This document shows positions 13,201 through 21,804 of a stretch of DNA of 64,000 bases, piece by piece. The notes below the pieces were generated by a model, which worked only from the letters and a program-made list of their open reading frames with translations, was not told the DNA's origin and made no database searches. The translations under genes and the position numbers were made by a program. The stretch lies in contig CM036753.1 of NCBI GenBank assembly GCA_020796225.1, positions 67,984,365 to 68,048,364 of the forward strand, given 5' to 3'. Each line of letters opens with the position of its first letter. Position 1 is the first letter of the stretch. The DNA is from Arion vulgaris (lineage: Eukaryota > Mollusca > Gastropoda > Stylommatophora > Arionidae).

Positions 13201-14822
13201 TCAAGAAAACCGCACTAAGATGGATACCGAAGGATAAACAAAACAGTGGAAGACAGAAAAAAACCAAACGAGGAAGAATAGTAGAATATAAACAGAAAGA
13301 ATCACATCTGAACCACATTACAGAGGACAGTCAAGGAAAGAGAAGAATGACGTGCTATTGTTTCTGCTCTAAGCCACCAGTGCGTTGCCAGGGCCCGCAA
13401 GGGAAGCAAAGAATAGTAACACCGCAACCTACAAAGTATGTCGTAAGAGGGGACTGAGGTAGAAGCCTAGTGAAGCTACCCTAGTATAGTAAATAAAACG
13501 GGTCGCAGAGATTGAATGTGTTGGCCTACTTGTAGCCGCATAACTGGAATAATATACAATCGCTCGGATCACATACAAATCACAAAAAGTAGTTTAACAA
13601 ATGGTCGATATGCAGTGTAAGACGAAGCTACCCTAAGCACTATGGGCATTACAGGATAAAAAAGACGAGGAATACTGATATTACTCTTTCTTTAATAATT
13701 TGCTATACTGGTATTACACTAGGATTGTAATAAACGGGGCGGTGCGCTTGAGGTCTTCACCGGTCCTGCCATAGTTTGTTCTGAAGGATTGTTCCTGTTG
13801 GACATATTTCCATTCTCATGCTGCGGCAGTCTTGCAGGATGTACTTTGTGGATTGCTTGGTGCTCCACAGGTGCAGATAGCCGAGTCTGTGAGACTCATT
13901 CTATGGAGGTGTGCTCTGAGACTGCAGTGTCCCATTCTAAGTCTGAAGACTATGGTCTGCGCTTGTCACTAAATGGTCTCAAGATGAAGCATTGTATAGG
14001 TATTTATAACATATGGCTCAGTCTAGCTCTAAAAAAATGCCATGCACCTGTTCAGAGTATTGCACAAAGTACGAACTTCGCAGCATCAGCAATAATCCAA
14101 GGATTTTTGAAAAAATGCACAGAGAACAGAACGGCGCTATACGAATTCGAACACCTTTTGCATGCAAGACAATGGCGTAACAACTTAGCCACAGAGACTC
14201 AAGATACTATTACTCATCATCACATAGCTTGTGCTGAGCAAAACTTTGTTACCTTAGGAATTTCTCTATCTCATAGGCCAGATGTTCTTCCTCTTCAACC
14301 GTCATGTTCAAATCATTAGTTACATCCTGAATTGATCTTCTCCGTGGTCTTCCTCTTCTCTTTGTCTTGATGCTTTCTTCCATAATGGTCTTCTCCAACT
14401 CTTCATGTCTTTTTATATATCCAAAATACTTTAATTGTCTCATTCTTACTGGAAGCATCAGCCAGTTTTCTTTGAGTTATTTCTGGATGTATCTATTTGT
14501 ATTACTACCTCGCCATAATTTGTAACTAATTGCCTTATATAAATAATTAATGATTCAATAAATGAAAATTGACTACATGTTTATACCTGACTAGTCTATT
14601 CTAACAGCAATTTTCTTTGTCGTTTATCCGACATACAGGTATTACTATAAGACATTCTACTCCCTCGGTCGGCGGCCTCCACCTCCACATTTACCTGAGA
14701 GAGATCCCGGGCAACCAATGGTCCACTGTGATGAGTACAACAGTGGAAGCTGCAGATGGTATGATGAATGGTCATATGCACCACTGTTGGATTACGAAAA
14801 AAACAAACTCCAATTAATCTGA
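161..14822 (+). CDS. Membrane-anchored prolyl 4-hydroxylase-like 2OG/Fe(II) dioxygenase, 7 coding exons
   Basis: Spliced CDS: 161-1182, 3464-3648, 5676-5782, 6781-6868, 12429-12542, 12804-12942, 14639-14822. This is 1839 nt, or 612 residues plus TGA. All six introns are GT-AG and the phases match. Residues 1-43 are basic and cytosol-like, about 44-62 form one membrane segment (type II topology inferred), about 63-340 form a charged stalk with a lysine/glutamate repeat, and about 342-580 form the catalytic domain. Fe ligands are H472-T-D474 and H536; K546 is the likely 2-oxoglutarate lysine. The H-to-K spacing of 10 matches collagen P4H, as known for the family. The motif FYPGES precedes the core. 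The tail has a proline run and two cysteines in an HCDEY...SCRWYDEW block. The family hydroxylates prolines in the ER/Golgi lumen; the substrate here is unknown. The first Met of the open frame (137) lies before a likely splice acceptor (TTCTCTTAG at 150-158), so Met at 161, with purine at -3 and G at +4, is preferred. A 5' UTR exon probably lies upstream, outside or at the window edge. Confidence 0.9.
1245..1540 (-). mobile_element. 3' end of an RTE/BovB-type non-LTR retrotransposon
   Basis: The minus-strand frame reads KENWLMLQIRMRKLQYFGHI, then GRPRRRW. This is the C-terminal tail typical of RTE-type ORFs ('FGHI.R......G....GRGRPR.RW'). A (CT)n run at 1264-1295 sits in the frame as an ER repeat. 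Close relatives lie at 14240-14520 and 29265-29660. Confidence 0.7.
1264..1295. repeat. (CT)n microsatellite
   Basis: About 16 CT units. The related retroelement copies at 14255 and 29310 have short CTCTCTC at the same spot, so the run grew from the element's own sequence. Confidence 0.9.
1601..1800. repeat. 50-bp tandem repeat, 4 copies
   Basis: Units at 1601, 1651, 1701 and 1751 start CATTACCAGGAGGACGGACG and differ at about one base. They directly precede a SINE C copy. Confidence 0.95.
1830..2045 (+). mobile_element. SINE C copy (tRNA-Ser-like), 5'-damaged
   Basis: It matches the better copy at 49093-49340 from the B-box-like GGGTTCGGACC through TTGCCGGAGC, GTGCTTTGTGCAAT and the GGGTAAAA..AGGTGCAATGAAG end. 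The A-box part is missing or diverged. Confidence 0.7.
2190..2350 (+). mobile_element. RTE-like 3'-end remnant
   Basis: It carries the same 3' terminal text as the RTE copy at 62331-64000 (there on the minus strand), including GTTTTCTACAACAGAACATC and a block ending GGGCAGCAGCCAAGAA. It has many substitutions and no open frame. Confidence 0.6.
2351..3463. other. Rest of intron 1, mostly unassigned
   Basis: No coding exon was found. At about 2960-3140 a decayed stretch (ACCCCACC..CTGGAAACAGACT) resembles 32300-32370 and may be another retroelement tail. The rest is AT-rich with no visible repeat. Confidence 0.4.
3464..3648 (+). CDS. P4H-like exon 2
   Basis: It starts after acceptor ATCTGACAG and ends before donor AAAG|GTTGG. 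It encodes IFLFDDFLSQQECDGLI and following residues, the usual start of a P4H double-stranded beta-helix domain (a short strand, then 'FLS..EC..LI'). Phase 2 in, phase 1 out. Confidence 0.88.
3649..4162. other. Intron 2, left part, unassigned
   Basis: Nothing was recognised. An alternative acceptor at about 3739 would read 14 codons and stop; it lacks P4H motifs and was not used. Confidence 0.4.
4163..4855. repeat. 46-bp minisatellite, about 15 copies, with a splice-acceptor-like core
   Basis: The unit contains ATATATCCGTTTTTCATTGC followed by AGTTTCTGTAACAAAG and a (C/T)CATTAAACA end. Copies differ mainly at three positions (TGCAG/TACAG, TTTCTG/TTTTTG, GCC/GTC). Each unit holds CCGTTTTTCATTGCAG, a polypyrimidine-plus-AG motif in transcript sense. 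The array lies in intron 2 of the P4H-like gene. Confidence 0.95.
4980..5480 (+). pseudogene. Non-LTR retrotransposon RNase H end plus C-terminal Cys/His tail
   Basis: Reads HCGVPGNEKADMMAKEG (RNase H motif H-x-G-x-x-GNE-x-AD), a stop, then LRTGHCRFNHH and later frames resembling TPEHILQ.CP. This is the tail domain that follows RNase H in CR1/Jockey-like elements. Stops and frameshifts break it. Confidence 0.75.
5676..5782 (+). CDS. P4H-like exon 3
   Basis: Too short to stand out as an open frame. It is found between CTACAG and ACG|GTAATT. It encodes a segment containing NWSLSTAFYPGESTFST, matching the family pattern W..STAFYPGE. It joins exon 2 (phase 1) and exon 4 (phase 0) in frame. Confidence 0.88.
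5988..6250 (+). mobile_element. SINE A copy
   Basis: It starts CCGTGTGTTGCTGGGGCTCG, with GCAAAGAATAGTAACACTGC, the shared central block around GCATGTTGTATGAGGCGACT, TACCCTAGTAAATAAA, and the 3' block AAATCACAAAGAGTGGGTTAAC ending GAAGAAG. It lies in intron 3. Confidence 0.85.
6270..6570 (+). mobile_element. Decayed non-LTR 3' end
   Basis: Contains AAAACGGAAAAACGGACGCTC and an AGACACAGT..ACTAGA segment, also present at 51180-51430 and, in minus orientation, at about 51890-52360. Many stops. Confidence 0.55.
6781..6868 (+). CDS. P4H-like exon 4
   Basis: Acceptor TTTCATCAG, donor AAAG|GTAAAA. It encodes VISYRIKEAMGLDP...GGKFQITSYPEGK, the strand leading into the iron-binding HxD. Phase 0 in, phase 1 out. 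Confidence 0.9.
6905..7160 (-). mobile_element. SINE D copy (tRNA-derived)
   Basis: In minus orientation it has a tRNA-like head (GTGGCTTAGCAGTAGTGAGC, then a CCCAACCCAAGAG region), a TTCAGAAAGCAATTACAAAC block, and a tail with GTACAGGATATGCCACTATT. It matches 21900-22098, 27345-27570 and 44080-44335. It follows exon 4 directly in intron 4. Confidence 0.7.
7362..7425 (+). repeat. Single copy of the 43-bp repeat unit seen at 38.8-39.5 kb
   Basis: GATCATATTCATTGGCT..GCTTCCCCTGGGGTTC is followed by TAAAACTCCTTATC, the same junction that ends the large array near 39550. Confidence 0.8.
7495..7571 (+). pseudogene. RNase H remnant of a non-LTR element
   Basis: Reads FILVPGHAGVKGNERTNHKA, the last RNase H motif, then a stop. 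It is too short to classify further. Confidence 0.7.
8060..8530 (+). pseudogene. RNase H domain (first half) of a non-LTR element, decayed
   Basis: It starts LQYTKTPFRSS, then RNPVALDADV, then a diverged YTDGSV-like box (IYTDVSVVRH) and ASGAFSMTTSSMTMEVL. The copy at 45840-46430 is the same family with fewer breaks. A (GA)n run at 8160-8184 lies inside it and in-frame stops interrupt it. Confidence 0.75.
8161..8184. repeat. (GA)n microsatellite
   Basis: Twelve GA units within the retroelement fragment. The sister copy at 45,9 kb has only AGAGAGAGG, so this is a local expansion. Confidence 0.9.
8550..8800 (+). mobile_element. RTE-like 3'-end remnant
   Basis: Reads TMKWFDHIINx-like text, then a segment parallel to the WFGHLIRM...GRPRKRW tail of the RTE copy at 62.3-62.8 kb, ending GCACTGGAAAGCAACCGGATAGCAG. 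Broken by stops. Confidence 0.55.
9197..9302 (+). repeat. Left terminal inverted repeat of the DNA transposon
   Basis: Inverse of 11268-11374. Contains GAGCACGTTTGAAATTGATT and ends ATATCCATGACGCTA. Confidence 0.93.
9572..10895 (+). pseudogene. Broken Tc1/mariner-type transposase (DDE_3-like)
   Basis: The first frame is open 9572-10243; likely start is Met at 9632. It has an HTH-like N-terminus, then a DIVYLDEYW box (first catalytic Asp). Frameshifts near 10208 and 10305 and a stop near 10495 break the middle, which holds GLIFQSK and LVMDNASYHN (second Asp). The frame 10533-10859 resumes with GHTSLRLPPYHAHLNPIELVW (third acidic residue, Glu). A probable shift near 10812 hides an acidic tail. 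This is the wide-spaced DDE group seen in arthropods and other invertebrates. It cannot make active enzyme as it stands. Confidence 0.85.
11268..11374 (-). repeat. Right terminal inverted repeat of the DNA transposon
   Basis: Mirror of 9197-9302, differing by a one-base insertion and one substitution near the middle. Confidence 0.93.
11377..12428. other. End of intron 4, mostly unassigned
   Basis: AT-rich. At 12295-12360 there is a SINE E 3' end (CATCACCCATCGTGTGCC, then CAGGCCTAACACTGTATT). Nothing else was recognised. Confidence 0.45.
12429..12542 (+). CDS. P4H-like exon 5, Fe-binding HxD
   Basis: Acceptor TTGAACAG, donor CCAG|GTAAGA. It encodes YKEHTDC with Fe ligands His472 and Asp474, then MMYLSDV..GGETTFP, a hallmark of the P4H core. 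Intron 4 before it is 5.6 kb and carries the Tc1/mariner-type transposon. Phase 1 on both sides. Confidence 0.93.
12804..12942 (+). CDS. P4H-like exon 6, distal His and 2OG-binding Lys
   Basis: Acceptor TTATTTCAG, donor CGATG|GTAAAA (the Trp codon is split). It encodes a stretch ending in EEHSKHVASVVKKGAKYILI. His536 and Lys546 are ten residues apart, as in collagen P4H. Intron 5 is only 261 bp. Confidence 0.93.
13375..13630 (+). mobile_element. SINE A copy
   Basis: Reads TGCGTTGCCAGGGCCCGCAA, GCAAAGAATAGTAACACCGC, then CCTACTTGTAGCCGCATAAC and AAATCACAAAAAGTAGTTTAAC. It lies in intron 6 with several substitutions. Confidence 0.8.
14035..14212 (-). mobile_element. SINE C copy (tRNA-Ser-like)
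   Basis: Reverse complement of 49093-49340: ATTGCACAAAGTACGAACTT, GCAATAATCC, AGAACGGCGC, then the tRNA part ATTCGAACACC..TTGCATGC and TTAGCCACAGAGAC. It lies in intron 6. Confidence 0.75.
14240..14520 (-). mobile_element. RTE/BovB-type 3' end
   Basis: The minus frame reads LPVRMRQLKYFGYIKRHEEL..GRPRRRSIQDVTNDLNMT. It is the same family as 1245-1540 and abuts a SINE C copy, just upstream of P4H exon 7. Confidence 0.72.
14639..14822 (+). CDS. P4H-like exon 7 (terminal)
   Basis: Acceptor CGACATACAG, then G completes the split Trp codon. It encodes YYYKTFYSLG, a proline run, two Cys in a CDEY..GSCRW block, and ends at TGA 14820-14822. The Trp-plus-aromatic run directly after the catalytic lysine strand matches the end of the P4H fold. 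Confidence 0.88.
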
Positions 14823-14903
14823 AAAACAGTTTAAGCCTGTTAGTGGTGAACAGATTGATCAAAAGTTTCAGAGCATGTACAAATTGATAGGTACTATGCA
14901 TGC

Positions 14904-14909
14904 AATAAA
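14904..14909 (+). terminator. Polyadenylation signal of the P4H-like gene
   Basis: AATAAA lies 82 bases after the stop codon and is followed by a T-rich stretch. It is the first canonical signal downstream. Confidence 0.55.
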
Positions 14910-14929
14910 TTGTATTTATTTAGCAGTGT

Positions 14930-15990
14930 TAGGCAAGCATTCGAGAAAAAAATCAAATATTTAAAAAATAAGGTGCTACAGAAAAACTTCTTAGAACACA
15001 ATGGACAAAGAAGAAGAGGAATATAGACATGATATGTTACAAGACAAGAAGACCGAGAAACATTAGCTCATAAACATTGTCATGTTTCTGAAACTAAAAT
15101 AAGTTGGTCATATTTAAAGTCACAGTAGTTTAGAGAGAGAGAGAGAGAGAGAGTAATAAAGAAGGACATGGTTCATGGAAGACGAGTCTGGGGAATATCA
15201 GGATGATATTACCAACAGGAAATGTAAGAAATCTTGAACATGTTGATGAAGAATGCATAGCTCGGAGAACTGGGATGAGATCAAATCTTTCATGCATGTT
15301 GTGTTGAGAATGACATTCCGTATAGTACATTCTTCATGAAGTGTTAGCACTGTCATAGAATAAAGGGAATGAGAGATGCAAGAGTTCTTTCTAAACTGAC
15401 TCTTTATGGATTTTCTTCTCTGTGTTATGTATATTTTTCATGAGAGTTTTATATACATGTTCAGCACTTGTTTTGCCATTAAGACTTGCCAGAGATTGTT
15501 TTTAAGCATCACTTTTAAATGTTTGTACAGTGCTCAAATATAGAATTTGCTATCCCAGTATAACTGAATTTATAACATCTTTGTATTACTGCAATTTTTC
15601 CATCCATATCTTTGAATCCCTCTTTTCTTCCAATCCTTATCCTTGCATTACTTTGATTTTTCTATCTGATATGGTAAATCTGATGCCAGCATTACTGGAA
15701 TTTTTCTATCTATACTCCTCTCTTCTCTCTTGTGCTTTTGTAACACAGGTTGGGGTATAGGCACTGAATCAACTTCCTTTATTTAACTATCTCTTGCAGC
15801 TCCTATCAGCTCTTCTGAATATCTTTAATACCTCTTCTAGAAAAATTCCTTTCCTCTAGTTTGAGTTATTATTTTCCTTGTATTTAACTTGTTCTTGGTT
15901 GGCTGGATTTTGTAGCTAAAAATTGTCTACAGGATCGGGTAGCCTGCGCCAGATTGAACTCTACAGTAGTCGCCTCTTTTGATATGCATT
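14930..15990. other. Downstream of the P4H-like gene, no gene seen
   Basis: AT-rich sequence with a (GA)n run at 15132-15153 and T-rich imperfect repeats around TGGAATTTTTCTATCT (15690-15710, 16067-16080). The open frames here are short and show no motif. The end (15990-16055) holds a scrap of minus-strand SINE A (TACTATCCTTTGCTGC...CCCAGCAACACATG). Confidence 0.5.
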
Positions 15991-16079
15991 TTATATTGCA
16001 GAGTTACTATCCTTTGCTGCTCTTGCTATTCCCAGCAACACATGTGTGATCCATACATCTGAATTGCTGGAATTTTTCT

Positions 16080-16728
16080 ATTACGCCTTTCATTATATGA
16101 GCAAAGAACATCTCTTTAATGTAGTTTCAGTTCAGATCAAACCTGTAAAATGCTAATCAGTACACTAGTACTATTACGCCTTTCATTATATGAGCAAAGA
16201 ACATCTCTTTAATGTAGTTTCAGTTCAGATCAAACTTGTAAATGACAATCAGTACACTAGTACTATTACGCCTTTCATTATATGAGCAAAGAACATCTCT
16301 TTAATGTAGTTTCAGTTCAGATCAAACTTGTAAATGACAATCAGTACACTAGTACTATTACGCCTTTCATTATATGAGCAAAGAACATCTCTTTAATGTA
16401 GTTTCAGTTCAGATCAAACTTGTAAATGCTAATCAGTACACTAGTACTATTACGCCTTTCATTATATGAGAAAAGAACATCTCTTTAATGTAGTTTCAGT
16501 TCAGATCAAACTTGTAAATGACAATCAGTACACTAGTACTATTACGCCTTTCATTATATGAGCAAAGAACATCTCTTTAATGTAGTTTCAGTTCAGATCA
16601 AACTTGTAAATGACAATCAGTACACTAGTACTATTACGCCTTTCATTATATGAGCAAAGAACGTTTCTTTAATGTAGTTTCAGTTCAGATCAAACTTGTA
16701 AATGCTAATCAGTACACTAGTACTATTC
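16080..16728. repeat. 92-bp satellite-like array, 7 copies
   Basis: Units start ATTACGCCTTTCATTATATG at 16080, 16173, 16265, 16357, 16448, 16540 and 16632. They end CAATCAGTACACTAGTACT and are more than 95 percent alike by eye. Confidence 0.95.
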
Positions 16729-17114
16729 TTTGACAATGAAGACATCTTCCATTTTTCCTGTAAGGTCATTTCCTATTGAGGTGTTTCCTAAGTTCATTAT
16801 TTGGTCAGCATTTTCTGCTCCTAAAGCTATCTTTCTTAACATGTTTATGCTAGTTAAATTTAATTTGTGTAATATATTGATTTTATTTATCTGAAATTTC
16901 TGATGTATTTTGTTCATTTGAAAAATATAAATTATTAAACAATGAAATATGATATAACTAGTGTTGCATGTACTGTAAAATTCTACAATATTGGTGTCCA
17001 TTAAATTCATTTTTTTATAAATGTAGTCTTCCTTTTCTTCACTTTCTGGTTGACTTTTTAAAAAATGAACTCTGAAAAAGACAAAATCCATCTTTAGATT
17101 TCTAGAATATTGTC

Positions 17115-17390
17115 ATATATCTCTTCATGGGTATGCTTCAGTGGACTGGATCTAGAGGTCTGCGAGAGGAATGGGTGAATGGCGTTCGGAGATCGCATCT
17201 CAAGAGGATGACATGGCTGTGCACACCTGGACATGCTGGGGCGCAAGGTGGTGAGCATGCTGGTTTTCTTGCAGACGGGGCTCCGACTCGGACGAGGTAT
17301 GGACAGAGCTGATGTTGTTAATACGGTTCGCTCTCAACTGTGTGACATGGGCAAGTCTCAGACACTGGAACAAGTTTGAGAATTAGACAA
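17115..17390 (+). pseudogene. RNase H fragment of a non-LTR element
   Basis: Reads LREEWVNGVRRSHLKR, then WLCTPGHAGAQGGEHAGFLA, with the RNase H motif PGHAG.-G-EHA, then APTRTRYGQ and a stop. The Gly for Asn change in the GNE-x-AD box marks decay. A scrap of minus-strand SINE A follows at 17398-17445. Confidence 0.72.
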
Positions 17391-17449
17391 GTAGTGTTGT
17401 AGTGTTACTATTCTTTGCTCCCCATGAAAGCCACTGCAACACAAAGGAG

Positions 17450-18197
17450 AATTCTGATTTCAAAAGTATTTATAATACAGAGACAAACATGAATGTTTTA
17501 AAATGATATATTTATTTGTAATTAGTTTTCAAACAGCCAACAGTAACAATATGTTAACAAAAAGAAATGTTACCAATGTAACAAACATCAGAATTGGGTA
17601 TTATTTGATAGAGTTATTACAAACAACATGATGTAAAACAGGTTTGGTCACTCCGAGATAAACATGGAATGTCCCTAGTGGTCACTTTCTCAAACAGTAA
17701 AACCATAACGTTTTCTTACAAATTTTAAGTTTGAAAAATCAATCACAAATTATTACCACTGTACAGAATACTAAACACACACTATAATCATTGAACCAAA
17801 AATCTAAGTAATAGAAAAATTTTGTCAAGACATGAATAGAAATAGTTTAGAATCAATACCTGTTCATACAGGAAGCCATCCCTCCCATAGGTTTAGTTTA
17901 GTCAACAGATCATCATCACTGTACACCAAACAAATTAGTCTCCAATCTCTTCTTCAGGATGCTCCCCACCCCAGTTTGTGGCAACTAACAACATCAGTTC
18001 TGTGTTCTTCTTTCAACTCCCATAGGAACACAGGTCTTCAACAAACTTTGTCATCCTTGCCATCCCTTCCAATTATTTCCCCATCTTGACTATCTTTTTA
18101 AGATGTCTCAAGTTCTCTTCTCCATATATTTCTAGGCCTTCCCTTACTCTTTCCCCATAGATTCCATAACAATATCTGTCTTGCAATGATTCAGGTT
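17450..18197. other. Unassigned intergenic
   Basis: AT-rich. The open frame at 17832-18089 is serine-rich with no known motif and was not called. Confidence 0.4.
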
Positions 18198-18209
18198 GGT
18201 CTTCTCAAT

Positions 18210-18465
18210 CCTCTTCTTCTTATTTGTGTTTGTTCTTTACGACCAATTTTAATCACTTTTTGTGATATGTTGGATCTTTGTCAAGAACGTGTAAACGTTG
18301 CACATTGGTTTAGTAGGCCCCTAAACACATAGACTTCTACATGTTTAGGACACATGCATCCGATTTCAGCCAAACCTCCTTAGTTGCTTTTAACGACATG
18401 CATGGCAGGTAACAGTAGTTCTATTCTTTACACCCCAAATTTGGGCCCCGGTAACCACTCGGGTG
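18210..18465 (-). mobile_element. SINE B copy, full length
   Basis: Flanked by the 12-bp duplication GGTCTTCTCAAT at 18198-18209 and 18466-18477. Minus-strand element: GTGGTTACCGGGGCCCAAAT, shared block with GCATGTCGTTAAAAGCAACT, and a GAA-rich tail. Confidence 0.92.
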
Positions 18466-18735
18466 GGTCTTCTCAATGTGTGTCCTAGTTCTGTGTTGGT
18501 TTACTACTTCTCTTAGACTTCCAGTAAAGAAAAGAAGGAAATACTGTTCCACAATATATGTCCAGTCAATATTAGATAAGCTAATAGGGTCTGCAGTACA
18601 ACAATTGCAACGCAGCTAAAGTAACAATTCTGAATTTCTCATAAAACAGAAAATGTAACTATTGGGAGACTGGGGATCGACTGTATTGGAAATTGATCAA
18701 CTGCGTGTTTGTGATAAAAATCCAGCTAACTACCA

Positions 18736-19400
18736 GTGTACTACACAAATTTCCTAGTTATCTATATGATGACAAACAATAAGCTCTATCTAATACATGG
18801 TTCACAGATGAAAACAAAATGTCATGTGGGGACAAAAGGAATATTGGTGATATGCAAGATAGAGATTCATTATGTGGATCCCGGGACGCCTTATTTGTAT
18901 GAGGAAAAAATGAATATGATAATAAAACCTATACATCCTACCAAGAACATCATTAAATGTGACAACATAGATGCAAAGACAGGCCTGAAAGAGTCCAGAA
19001 ACAAGAAATGGAGGAAAACAAACAAAGGATACGACCCAGAGAACTACAGCATAAATAACTTAAACAGAAAAACGCAGACAACTCTCCAGACTAGTTGAAC
19101 AGGACACAGTTGTCTCAGGTCACACCTCTATCGAATGGGTCTCAGCGGCCAGGATTTGTGAAGCACCAAAGCAGATCCTGCCCCAGTTTAAACAGCGAGG
19201 GGACTTAAAATTTGTCCAACAGGAAAAACCCTTCAGAACAAACTATGGGAGATCGATGAAGATCTCAAGTGCACATTCCTTGCTTATAACCCATATCAGA
19301 GTAGTCGCATAGCAGAAGTTGATCGCATAAGAAGAAATGATAAAGTGATGTTTGTAGAAGAGCATAACATCTATATCTTGCAATACAAACTGCTATAGAA
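18736..19400 (+). other. Unrecognised coding-like stretch, broken
   Basis: A 120-codon frame (18736-19098) includes DAKTGLKESRNKKWRK. In shifted frames just after it come IEWVSAARICEAPKQILPQF and LWEIDEDLKCTFLAYNPYQS. These read like real protein, but two frame changes and several stops separate them. It may be a dead gene or an unfamiliar mobile element; I cannot name it. Confidence 0.35.
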
Positions 19401-20144
19401 AAAAAAGAATGCTGTATACAGTTTGTTTTGGTCAATAGGAGTTCAAATACAGTGTTTTGATGATAATAGTATGAATTGCATTACAGATGTGAAGCTTCTA
19501 ATGTGATACAAGATAATCTGTTTTATAGATTCCTTGTCAGGTCTACAAGCCCTGCTGTCTGAAATGTGCAAAGCTTCACAACTGGTATATTAGATAAGAT
19601 GATTTACCTGTGGCAGACAGCATAGTTACAAAAACACTTAATATATTTTTCCATATATATTTTAGACATTAAAGTCAAATAACTTTGTAGTGTAGCAATC
19701 ATGTTATACAAATATAGACTTTTGGGGACAAGTGATTTTTATTGTAGCTTATTCTTTCCTTCATAATTTGGAGCATTAAAACTATGTTTTTAATATATAT
19801 TTGGCTATAGATCTTTCCTTCATTTTACCAGTCATTATAATGCACATGACTTCCTGCTTACCCCTCCAATGATTGCAGTCATAATTTCTGCATGTTGGAC
19901 ATCACATGTTTCACACTTAAAATTACTTCTGATAAAAAAATCACACAAGAAAAAACCGAAGGTTCAAACACACAAATTATGCAGAAATTCAGATGCGGCT
20001 GTCCTACATGCCAGAGAAGTCTATGAACCGGGGCGCAAGGTATTCATGTTCTTGGTGTAAATCACACAGATCCTAATAGTGGTTAATTTGGTTGATAAGA
20101 ACAAACACAAAGTAGAAGTAACACAGAAATTCAGGAACTGAATG
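19401..20144. other. Unassigned intergenic
   Basis: AT-rich sequence with no repeat or frame that I can support. Confidence 0.4.
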
Positions 20145-20156
20145 AGTAAAACCATT

Positions 20157-20406
20157 TGCCTAAGTGGTTACCGGGGTCCAAATTTGGGGTGTAAAGAATA
20201 GAACTACTGTTACCTGCCACGCATGTCGTAAGAGGCGACTAAGGAGGTTTGGCTGAAATCGGATGCATGTATCCTAAATGTGTAGAAGTCTATGCGTTTA
20301 GGGGCTACCAAACCAATGTGCAACGTATACACGTTCTTGGCAAAGATCAAACATATCACAAAGAGTGATTAAAATTGGTCGTAAAGAACAAACGCAAAGA
20401 AGAAGA
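20157..20406 (+). mobile_element. SINE B copy, full length
   Basis: Flanked by the 12-bp duplication AGTAAAACCATT at 20145-20156 and 20407-20418. It starts TGCCTAAGTGGTTACCGGGG and ends CGCAAAGAAGA. Confidence 0.93.
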
Positions 20407-20479
20407 AGTAAAACCATTCAAGTTTCTAAAAGTAAGTTTAAAAAAAACTTATCTAGGAGATTTTAAATCATTTTTTTTC

Positions 20480-20700
20480 TATTTCTTACTTTTGTCCTGA
20501 CACTGCAACCGAGCTGTTGTGGTTTTTCTGTTTTTGTCTGCTCTAATGGCTTAGATGACTGTTATTTTTTACAGGGTTCTGCTATGCCATCTTTTTCATG
20601 GTCTTCCTCTCGCCTTCTTTCCTGATGTAGAAGACTCTGTATTACTGCAGAGTTTGGTTGTATGGTTGTGTTAAGTGGCGGAACCACTCCATTGTTTTTC
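20480..20700 (-). mobile_element. RTE-like 3'-end remnant
   Basis: Parallels 62360-62590 (CGTGGTCTTCCTCTTGCC, GTAGAAGACTCTGTAT, GAGTTTGG, TTAAGTGG). Runs into a SINE A insertion. Confidence 0.65.
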
Positions 20701-20723
20701 TTCATCATTAAAACTAATTTAGC

Positions 20724-20981
20724 AAGCACCCGTGTCGTGTCGGGGCCTGCAAGGGAAGCAAAGAATAGTACCACTGTGACCTACAAGGCATGTCATAAGA
20801 GGCGACTGTTGTAGGACCTAAGGAAGCTACCCTAGTAAATAAAATGCATAGCAGAAATCGGATGTGCTGGCTTACTTGTAGGCACATAACTGGCACAACG
20901 TACAATCGCTCTTAGGCTCAGATCATATACAAATCACACAGAGTGGTTAACAAGTGGTCGATATGGAGTGTTCAAGAAGAA
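20724..20981 (+). mobile_element. SINE A copy, full length
   Basis: Flanked by the 9-bp duplication TAATTTAGC at 20715-20723 and 20982-20990. Contains the shared central block (GCATGTCATAAGAGGCGACT), TACCCTAGTAAATAAA, and a tail ending CAAGAAGAA. Confidence 0.92.
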
Positions 20982-20990
20982 TAATTTAGC

Positions 20991-21804
20991 CAAAAATAAC
21001 AGTGGTTTAAAAACAAAACAACCCTGGACAATTCATTCATTCATGAAAGATTTTACATCAAGTCTCTTCTATCACTAATGCAAATAACAAGATCAGACAA
21101 TGAAATAATCAGCATCGCATAAACAGTTCAATCAATCTTGATAATTACATCCAGATTTTAATATCAGTGATATATATATATTTATATTTTTCAAAACACT
21201 ATAGTGTTTCACAAAAAGGAAGTGCAACTTATGAACAATTCATTAAGAGAGCTACATGATTCTCTGTAGAATGCAGAATTTTATAAAGATATGCGTGACG
21301 TTCTACTTCACACTGCATACAATTGCCACTTGTCAGAATACTATCACCATTTGTACAAATAATACAATCCATTTCAACATGTTCTGATTGGGGTAACAAA
21401 TCAGGAAGAATGAAGAAGCATAATATAAACAAAGAAACAAGCTGGTCCCAAGAATGTGTATTGTTCAAATATGTTAACAAAAATGGAGTTAACTGGACGG
21501 TTGTTCATGAAGGATGGGTCCCACATTTGATGAAAGAACTTGAAAATAATAAAAGCAAATGTAACAAAAATTACATTTTACTGCTAAAATGCGCAAGAAA
21601 CAAATAATAATGATTTTGCCTTCAGATTTAACTGGGTTTTTTCTGAGCTGTTTACACAACAAACACAAAAATAAATGTTGAAGTCTGTTCTTTTTTTGTT
21701 TGTAATATTTGAGGAAAAAACAAAACTTATATAAAAGTGTCTAAATGTTCATATTTATCATTTATGTTCATTCTCACCGTGCATACCTTTTGCTATTGTG
21801 TTTA
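20991..21804. other. Unassigned intergenic
   Basis: A frame at 21323-21607 (94 codons) has no recognisable motif and is not called as a gene. Confidence 0.35.
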
